This document shows, piece by piece, positions 56,256-64,000 of a stretch of 64,000 nt of DNA (the stretch's first letter is position 1; every line of letters begins with the position of its first letter). The stretch is from Emergomyces orientalis. Taxonomy: Eukaryota > Ascomycota > Eurotiomycetes > Onygenales > Ajellomycetaceae. The notes beneath the pieces are model-generated. The model had not been told where the DNA came from. It saw only the letters and a program-made list of their open reading frames with translations, and did not search any database. Position numbers and translations under genes: made by a program. The stretch is taken from the NCBI GenBank assembly GCA_002110485.1, contig MOWL01000024.1:1-64000 (forward strand), in the 5' to 3' direction.

Positions 56256-56767
56256 CTTAACCGGGGAAGCACATCGTCTTCTCTTAGCTTCTACAGCTTC
56301 TGCGGCCAGCCCTAATAATGAAGCTTTGCGTTCGTTTCACTAGGGGCTCTGCCTTGAGTTACTAAACCCACTTACTTATTACTCCTTCTTTGTGTCTCTT
56401 TGTCAGTTTTTGCCTTTTGCCACTTCAGCGTTTGTTTCGGTTTCGGTTATCAACAGTTACGAGACGACCCCTTTGTCACGAGACTGGCAGTTTTGTCGCC
56501 ATTGCACTTTATTTGGAGTTTTTATTGGTGGTTGTTTTTTCCTTTTCTTCTTGGGATTTTGGTTTCTGGCATATTTACCCCTAGCGTTATAACTAGACGA
56601 GCGGACACCCGCATCATACATGGTTTTGGAACTGGGCCTGGGATTATTTTAGAACTGGACAAACATCATGAGAGGAGCAATCCGGCGCAATGTGCTTCTT
56701 GAGGACTTGAGACTTGGGTGATAGTACGGACATACTTTGGTATTCTTTACTTTGTTTTCTTTCGCCC

Positions 56768-56799
<32 letters not shown>

Positions 56800-57974
56800 A
56801 TTAAATTTTTTTTATCCCTTTTTGTTCGTCAGATCTTGCAATTTTCGGTTTGTTCTCTAGCCTAAGAACGTCTTAAACTCACATTACTGCTTGAGGAATG
56901 GAAAATTGATTGACGAGATGGGATTTTGAAACCTTCCTTCACTGGATTCTCCAGCTTTGTCTCTATCCGGCGAAACATTCATCAACCTGATTTTCATGTC
57001 GGACATAGTTCGTGTGCCCATCACATGCAAATGTAGATAACCAGCCCATGTACACTGGGCTAGTTGTTGGGGTAGGACCGGTTTAAATTCTTGCCAGGTG
57101 TGGATAATGGAATAGTCTTCGCAAAGCTTGAACATTCTACATCAATATGGCTCTGTCGTGCGTGCATGTTAGGCAATTAGTTTTGTTTGGTACTATGTCT
57201 TTGATAAATAAATATCACCACAAAAAATAATGCATACATTTATCTTCTTCAACACAAAAATATGTTGTTCTCCTCGTGATGGCTGGGAACTTCGCGCACA
57301 GACCTTTCCTCTAATCATCGGCAGTGGCCCTTGTACAACGATATATTTGTACAGCAAAGTACAAATGGCCTGGAACCCACGCATACAATATAGGTATATA
57401 TATATAATTGCGAGTAAATACGCATATATATAAGCGGATGCATCTATATCCAATCATCCAATCGTGACCATCTTATACTCTACTTCCCATTCTGACGGGG
57501 CGTATCCACGTGGACAAATAGAATCCCGTGAGAGCGTTAGGCTCTCTCCGTTTGTCGGACAAACTCATCACCCAAGAAAGTTACAGGTCAACAAACCACT
57601 GTGCATTAGTAGATAGCTTACTGGTTAGCGGCCTCACAAATGCACAGTTTCCCTCCAGTTTATGATTGTGACACTTGATACTGACAAGCTGCAGAATGTT
57701 TGTTCCGGCACAGGCAGTTCAAGGCACAAGTTATAGGCCGGGCGGAATAAACCGGGGGTTGTTGACGAACTTGCATGGCCCGATCGAAGCTGGCGGACTC
57801 GTATTTAAGCTGCCTCTTCGAACGGAAGACCCCGAAGACCATGAGCGTACGCAGTAGCTTTACCTGGATAACTTGGCCAATGTACCAACTGTTGGAAAGT
57901 CAAGCTCGGCATCAGGTTTAACCTCCTAGTATGCTAGTATATCAAGTCCTTTCTCCACTGATAGTCCAACCAAG
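56256..57974. other. Intergenic
   Basis: A long T run lies at about 56777-56801. A small hairpin AGCCCA/TGGGCT is near 57040-57062. A 53-codon frame at 57699-57857 after a possible splice acceptor looks weakly coding but has no partner exon that I could find. Otherwise nothing seen. Confidence 0.45.
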
Positions 57975-59770
57975 TCAGCGAAAGTAGCCATCAAACGGAG
58001 CTTTTTGGATTGAATAAAAAAAAGAACAAGATTCAAAAAAGAAACACGAAGTGACTATACCCATAACTTTATCCCACCTAACTCTCCCCTCCAGATCGTA
58101 ATTTGCATCCCGCATAGACCACAGCTCCTCAAGAAAACCAAGCGCACTCCGCACATTTCCCATGCCATATCGTGACCCCATCCGACGGAGAAGACGGCGT
58201 ATGGTCTCTCTATCCGCTTCTTGATATGTTTCGCAACCCGCGCTAAATAAGGGTTGCAGCACGGCTACACCTGGACAGGCCTCATCTAGAAAATGCATCG
58301 ATGAAATGCGCCGGATTATTTGGACAACGGAGCTCTGCACCAAGGGACTTGATGATGGGAGGTTAAGCACACGCCGATATAGCTGCAGGAGCGCGACGTG
58401 GTGGTACGTTTCATCAAGGGCGGCAAAGTCGCTGCGATGCACAGACGTGAGAGAGCTGTCAACGCCCGGGCGAAATCGGGGCTTTTTGACTGTCGTAAGC
58501 ATTAAACTAACCTCGCTAATGATTTGGTGACATTGATCGATTATGAAGTTGTCGGGTTGCTTGAATTGCGCGGAGCCAGTAGCGTTCAGGTTTCGGTGTT
58601 GATTTTGCGGGTAATCTAACTCCATTGCGAACCGGTTTATGTTCTTGAAAACGGGAATCAAGGAGGACGGGAAGCCGGCAAGGTCATCGATTTCATCGTG
58701 CTCAAAGATATCCTGAATTCGTAGCCCTACTCGAGAACCTGGAGATTCTGCCAGGTTTCCGCAGAGTAACGATACTGTTTCCATAGAGAAGTACCAGCGC
58801 CATAGTAGTGAAGTTGCAGATGATAGGGAATCTAGGGGTGTTTTCACTTTCTTTAGGTGTTCCGATATCATTGCCGCTGCACCCTGCAAATGAAGCCGCC
58901 ATGAAGTGGGGCTCCTCCCATGGGAGACTATTTCTGTTATGCAAAGAGTCAAGGTTGTTGCTATCGTTGCGTCGTCTAGATGAAATTCAGGTTGAGCGAG
59001 CACATTTCGTAATTGGTTCAGGCTAGCGGTGTTCAGGAGGGCCAACTCAGTCAAGGTTTGCTCAAGGCCTAGAGACACGCGATGTGTTGCTGCTAGATTA
59101 AGGAGTGCCACAAGGAGACATGGCGTATGGAGTGCCATTGGAACTAACACAGCGCAGAAATCCTGTTGTATGACCTTATGGCAAGAAAGAGACCTAGTGG
59201 TGGAAGATATGAAATGTTCTAGCAGGGAACGATAAGTGGGGCGTATCCAATGCAATGGATCAGGATTTCTAATAATTTTGTTTCCCGTTAGAGCTTCAAA
59301 ATCAACAACCGGCCGATGTGCTATATCCGCTTCACCTACGCCAAATCAGTATCGGAGATCGCAGTTCGTTGCCTGGGCTTGGGATTAAACATACCGAGGT
59401 GAGAGTGAAGAGTTGTTTTCGGACGACCTAGTTGGCTCAACCTTTCGCTTCCGGATCCATATACGAAAGCTCTGCCACACAAGTCTGCACTGGTTAGTTG
59501 CAGTTTGTGATGGCTGTCTATTGGAAAAATTCTCTTACCAGATGAGGACGTAACAGGGACCTGAATTAAGCTGGGGTCCTGACGTAGGCAATCCCCGAAT
59601 CGAGATTTGTGGAATGGCCGTCCACCCCATGACAACCAGATCTCGTAGGAGCATTCCTTGCCTGTTCTTGTGCAGCTTGAGCAGCTGGGCCTGGCTTCAT
59701 CACATTTGCGGTGACGCCTGCGACACCCGATACAACCGGACCGGGACCGTCGTTTCCGAGGTTTCTCCAT
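57975..59770 (-). CDS. Zn2Cys6 transcription factor
   Basis: Exons 59770-59539, 59484-59395 and 59335-57975; 560 aa. The start is the first in-frame ATG (MEKPRKRRSRSG); no upstream ATG is in frame. The binuclear zinc cluster at about residues 13-41 has exact spacing C-x2-C-x6-C-x6-C-x2-C-x6-C (GCIGCRRRHRKCDE...CSSCTRTGKEC) with the basic RRRHRK stretch that contacts DNA. The C-terminal 400 residues are helical (FISSTTRSLSCHKVIQ, LLVALLNLAATHR, TLTLCITEIVSHG), the usual fungal_trans_2-type regulatory domain. Optional splicing of a 60-base GTATAG...AAAAAG intron near the end keeps the same stop. It diverges from the amino-acid permease gene 559 bp away and may regulate it. Confidence 0.85.
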
Positions 59771-60329
59771 AGGCTGCTCTGTTACAATCGTGCCAATTCG
59801 CAAGATGTCATCATCACAACGGGGATGTCAATCGACTACATTATATATAGTTAGTTTAGGATGGCAAGCCGACAAACTGGTAGAGGCCAAGATCAACGCT
59901 TCTGGTGGGTCTTCTTGGCCGCAGGGTGTTTACTATTCCATTACTGGCTAGTCCCACATTTTATCGCCCCAGCAGGTAGTATAAAAGAATATCCTAGCAT
60001 TCCAAAAAAAAGAAATGTCCTTATGGTCCTCGAGTAGAGGAATAATACAGGTAAATTCATATGCTCTTTTATGGTTTCAGTTACGGTCCAATCGAGAAGA
60101 AATTACTCAATTTGTTCAAATCCCCAAGAGGCGCGAGCTGGATGTCACGTGGAAGCGTCCGCTTTCCATTTCAAGCAAATTAGCCCTAATTAATTTGAGA
60201 GCAACAACTTCGACCTTAAAAATACAATCCCGAACTATATACGCTCAATTTCTATGATTTTGTTAGCCTTTTCGGCTCTATATATTTTCTCGGTACTGCC
60301 AGAACGGAGGGCTAACGTAGGACCCTCAT
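59771..60329. other. Divergent promoter region between regulator and permease
   Basis: 559 bp separating the start codons of the Zn2Cys6 factor (minus) and the permease (plus). No coding frame supported. A TATATATAG-like run lies near 59843 and a TATATATTT near 60280. A single CGG-N-CCG-like site was not established. Confidence 0.5.
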
Positions 60330-62122
60330 ATGGCATGTACCATGAAAAATATTGACCCCCTCCAACAACTCCTTCCTACAAATCTCTCCGAAAATGAGAA
60401 TATTCAGTACGACAGTCTTCTGTCAGCGCAGGACTCCCATCAACAAATCCCCGACAATGAAGCCTCCCCCGAGGAACCAGCTTACAGGACTGACACACTT
60501 ACCCGGACTAGTGCATATATAATTGTGATTTCCCGAATCATTGGCACCGGGATATTTGCAACGGCGGGCCTGATCGCCAAGTCTGTTGGCAGTGTTGGGC
60601 TGTCGCTGTCTGTGTGGCTGGTTGGAGCCGCTATTGCAGCTACAAATTTAGCTGTCTGGTTAGAATACGGTTGTATGCTGCCGCGCTCAGGGGGTCATAA
60701 AGTCTACCTTGAATTCACGTATCGATATCCGAGATTCCTCACCTCAACCTTAGTTGCTGTGCAGGCTGTTCTCTTGACTTTCACCACAGGAAATTGCGTT
60801 GTGTTTGGCCAATACTTGCTGTTTGCCCTGGGTATTGAAGCAACGGACATTAAAAAGAAGCTCTTTGCTGCTGGGTTGTTGACGGCCATTGTTCTCATTC
60901 ACAGCTGCTTTCTTAGGGCTGGGATATGGATCCAGAACACCCTTGGATGGATGAAGATTTTTCTTGTCTTCTTTATTGCGTGTACTGGCATCTATGTCGT
61001 GGCTTCAACACAAGGAACTCGCTCCGATTTCACCCCCGGAAACGGCGGACTTTCCTGGGACTCGCCATGGCAAAACTCCGATTGGGGCCTCTTGACTTTG
61101 TCCACTGCGATGTTCAAAGTTAGTTATTCCTACGCCGGATTAAATAATGTCAATACCGTTTTAAGCGAGGTAAAAAATCCCATACCAACGTTGAAACTGG
61201 TGGGCCCCGCCGCTCTTGTGTCCGCTGCTCTTTTATATCTGCTCATAAACATTGCCTACTTCTGTACGATACCACTTGAGGACATTAAACGGAGCGGAGA
61301 ACTTACCGCTGCGTTATTTTTTGAAAAACTGTTTGGATCGGGCTTGGGCAAAACGGCTCTACCCCTGGCAATTGCAATTTCTGCTGCTGGAAACGTCATG
61401 GTCGTGTCGTTCACTGCGGTAGGTCATCATTTTTCAAAGGCTCAGACTTTGGCCAAACATTCCATCTATTACTTATCGCAAACACCAGATAATCTCATCA
61501 GAATCCCTCACATCTTATAGGCTCGTCTCAACCAAGAAATCGCCCGCCAAGGGTTCCTACCCTTTTCACGCCTTCTTTCAACGTCTAGGCCTTTCGACAC
61601 CCCCCTAGGCGGATTCATGGTCCACTACATCCCGTCATTTCTGGTCATAATCCTCTCGCCATCTAACGATGTATACAGTTTCATACTCGACGTAGAAGGC
61701 TACCCGATCCAGATCATCACTCTGGCACTTTCAGTTGGCCTTCTTATATTGAGATATAAGGTTCCAGATCTACCACGGCCATTCAAAGCGTGGATGTTTG
61801 CCGTCTGGGTATCAATTGTATTTTCCATTGGGCTTCTCGTGGCGCCTTTCTTCCCACCCGAGGATGGGAGAGGGGATGTGAGTTTCTTTTACGCAACCTA
61901 TGCGATAGTTGGTGTCGGAATGTACGTTTTATCCCCTCTTTGGTTGCTTGTTGTATGTTTCTTGCGTTTTCCTAATGATATTACAGGTTGACTCTCGCTG
62001 CGATCTACTGGTACTGCTGGGCAGTTCTCATGCCTCGTTGGAAAGGATATGCTCTAAAGGAGAAAACCGAAATTTTGGAGGATGGTACTGTCGTTACCAA
62101 GCTGGTCAGATTGGAAACATGA
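60330..62122 (+). CDS. LAT-type amino-acid permease (methionine permease-like)
   Basis: Three exons 60330-61418, 61521-61921 and 61987-62122; 541 aa. A hydrophilic N-terminus of about 60 residues, then about twelve hydrophobic segments. The first helix has YIIVISRIIGTGIFATAG, the GTGIF substrate-binding break of APC-superfamily carriers. Later: LEYGCMLPRSGGHKVYLEFTY, YSYAGLNNVNTVLSEVKNP, the cytosolic loop ARLNQEIARQGFLPFS, and KVPDLPRPFKAW before the last helices. This combination is typical of fungal LAT-family transporters related to high-affinity methionine permease Mup1. Substrate specificity is not provable here. Plasma-membrane location is expected. Confidence 0.88.
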
Positions 62123-62734
62123 TGGGTTTCCTCACATTATTCTTTTAATACTTATTTAGGTGTTCGGGTTTAGGGTTTAGATGTCGAAAGTTTTCTCCTT
62201 CTCTATTTCAGTTGATACTGCTAGAGGTTGTAGTATGCTCATATAATTTCTCCGAGGGCATTTACATCTGCTTTAGTCGTTACTGAATAACTATCTACTA
62301 TTGGCTAGAACGACGGTGGGCCTTTGACCAACTGGTTGAGCAATAATTCACACATCACACTCCGCCTAGACGGCTCCAACGCGATAAAATGGCCATTGTG
62401 AAACTGTAGTAGGATGGTCAATAGGAATTGAAGTAAAAGCCAAGAGTTAACCGTGAAAAACCCGAAATGCTCATTTGGCAAAATACGAGTGACTATATAT
62501 ACAATAAAGGATTGAGAATAAACTTAGTTTTCATTTGCCAAAAGAAAATCCACCGCCGACAAAGGTATATACAACAGGATAGATAAAGTCATGAAAATAA
62601 AACGCAAAAGAACAGGCCAATACCACGCCGCTAGTCCATAAGAAACCAAGCCTTCCTCCGAGAAAACACCCTTCCAGAATGCTACGCTGTACCAAAAGTT
62701 TGTAAAAAAAAAAAAAAGAAAAAGAGGGATATCA
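62123..62734. other. Intergenic between convergent genes
   Basis: 3' ends of the permease and of the right-edge regulator. A purine/A-rich run lies near 62705-62722. No gene supported. Confidence 0.5.
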
Positions 62735-64000
62735 TCACCCAAGTCTTCGTTTCGAGGATATTTCCGGGATCGTAGTTCCCCAAAGCTTCAATTTGTAGCG
62801 GTCATTCACCAGCCGAAATATATGGACAATATATTCTCGTTCCACGCTCGACTCAGGCATTACATCAAAGGCGACACGTAGAGGAAATGCCATCCGATTA
62901 ACGAGGTTGCCTGGGATTTTGCGGATAAAGTACTCCATGCTTCTGCAAATGTTGCATGCAAACTCGTATTGTTGCCTAGGTTGCAAGGAGGCCGATGGTC
63001 TAGTATCAGCCGCCGAAAGGATCAGGTGGGAGGCGTAGTACACGCATATTGTGTGGGCGATTCGCAGGTCCGGATACACTAGAGTAGCTGGGGTGATTAT
63101 ATCCATTGAGGTAAGGTCGCGGCATCGAAATATCGGAAATGGATCGCTGCCCTGGTTTGTCACTTCGGTGGGATGGCGAGTTGGTACCGAATCGATCCAA
63201 TCTGTTTTCCATTGGCGTAACCTCTGATCAAGGTCGCTGACCCAGGACCATATCATCCCTTGGGTAGCTGCAACTTCAGCAGAACTTATGTATCCAGAAT
63301 TAAGGCCTTCCATGAACCTGTCGAACTGCGCGAGGTACGAAGGGATGTCCACCACTTGATCTAGAAGATGGTGCATAATATCCCTGGAAGACGAGCCAGT
63401 TAAGAAGGGTATAGTTTTCCATTCTTCTTGCGCGAGAAATGTCGGCCTTCGAGTAATTAGGGCTAAAGATACCTAGATATGGTTTAATTTGTCGCCCCCT
63501 TTAAACGAGCAAGCCGTAAAGAGCGAATACCAGCAGCTTACCCAGTATGGTCGAAGTTCTGCAAAACAAGAATGATCTATCCCAAACATATGGTTCTGTG
63601 GGCCTCGGTACTCCAGAAGTTTCAGGGCTCCATAGGCATGATTCACTAGAGACTCACTTGTTGTGCGCCGAAAACTCTGTCAACACGGACATATATTAGA
63701 GACATTTAGAATGATCATCATATAAGTAGAATAAGAAGGGAACTCCATACTTCGAAACACATCAGAAGACAGACGGTTAGTAGAATACCCTGAGAATTGG
63801 TCTGCTGCATATTATATATTGCTTCCTGCAATTTCCGAAGCACAGAAACGTGGATTTGGGAACCAGTCCGTTCAATTCGTTGATCGGCTACATCATGACC
63901 AAAGTAAGTCAGGGCAACTGCTTTAAATGCATCTGAGAGTACTGGCGAAAACATTCTAATGCCCGCAGCGGAACGAATGGTGTGGGACGTTCCAATGGAG
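62735..64000 (-). CDS. Fungal transcription-factor regulatory domain protein, truncated by the window edge
   Basis: Exons seen: 64000 (open at the edge) to 63751, 63676-63542 and 63472-62735, with phases consistent (introns 74 and 69 bp, GTATGG and GTAAGC donors). The C-terminal about 370 residues are visible: DAFKAVALTYFGHD, LRKLQEAIYNMQQ, TVCLLMCFE, SLVNHAYGALKLLEYRGPQ, SLALITRRPTFLAQEEW and a helical tail. The pattern is that of the regulatory half of Zn2Cys6 proteins (fungal_trans_2 type). The zinc cluster, expected upstream, is beyond the window, so DNA binding is not shown. Confidence 0.72.

Noticed and set aside
57699..57857. Short coding-like frame after a possible splice acceptor
   Set aside because: No upstream exon could be joined to it and no family was recognised.

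Overview
The window is nuclear DNA of a filamentous ascomycete (Pezizomycotina, probably Eurotiomycetes). The genes are split by short introns of about 53-163 bp with GTATGT/GTAAGT-like donors and CTAAC/CTGAC-like branch sites. The gene content is typical: Zn2Cys6 regulators, a CYP52-type P450, an esterase/NB-ARC/TPR NLR, and Tad1-type LINE, Gypsy and Copia elements. The class-level placement is inference.

Left edge (1-10050): a nested transposon block. A minus-strand Gypsy element, cut by the window edge and frameshifted in its reverse transcriptase, appears to have inserted into ORF2 of a very AT-rich minus-strand LINE whose two ORFs are otherwise open. The Gypsy gag-pro/pol junction carries a canonical TTTAAAC -1 frameshift heptamer, correctly phased and directly before the gag stop.

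11-21 kb: an NLR-type locus. A stand-alone hydrolase-domain gene (11108-12356), a CYP52-like P450 (12638-14410, minus) and a full NLR (15308-18857) lie together. The stand-alone gene matches the NLR N-terminal domain and shares its first intron position and phase. A five-exon hypothetical gene with a GC-AG intron (19583-21013) follows.

22-30 kb: a GRIP-domain golgin (IMH1 type) and a conserved fungal protein with a Cys/His-rich C-terminus, then a gene-poor stretch.

30.7-36.4 kb: a complete, young Copia element with two 332-bp LTRs that look identical, CATAT target duplications, a primer-binding site matching the anticodon arm of initiator tRNA-Met, and one long polyprotein frame broken only by a TGA in the leaky context TGA-CTA.

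37-56 kb: housekeeping genes (a Rab GTPase, a cytochrome-b2-type lactate dehydrogenase, a metallophosphoesterase, an SRPK kinase, BUD13/CWC26, an alkyltransferase-like protein, a small unknown) plus one decayed gene (43663-44382) whose two stops look like RIP-type C-to-T changes.

57-64 kb: two Zn2Cys6-family regulators flank a LAT-type amino-acid permease; the second regulator runs off the window. All exon coordinates are hand-read from splice signals and reading-frame phase and have not been checked against transcripts or databases.
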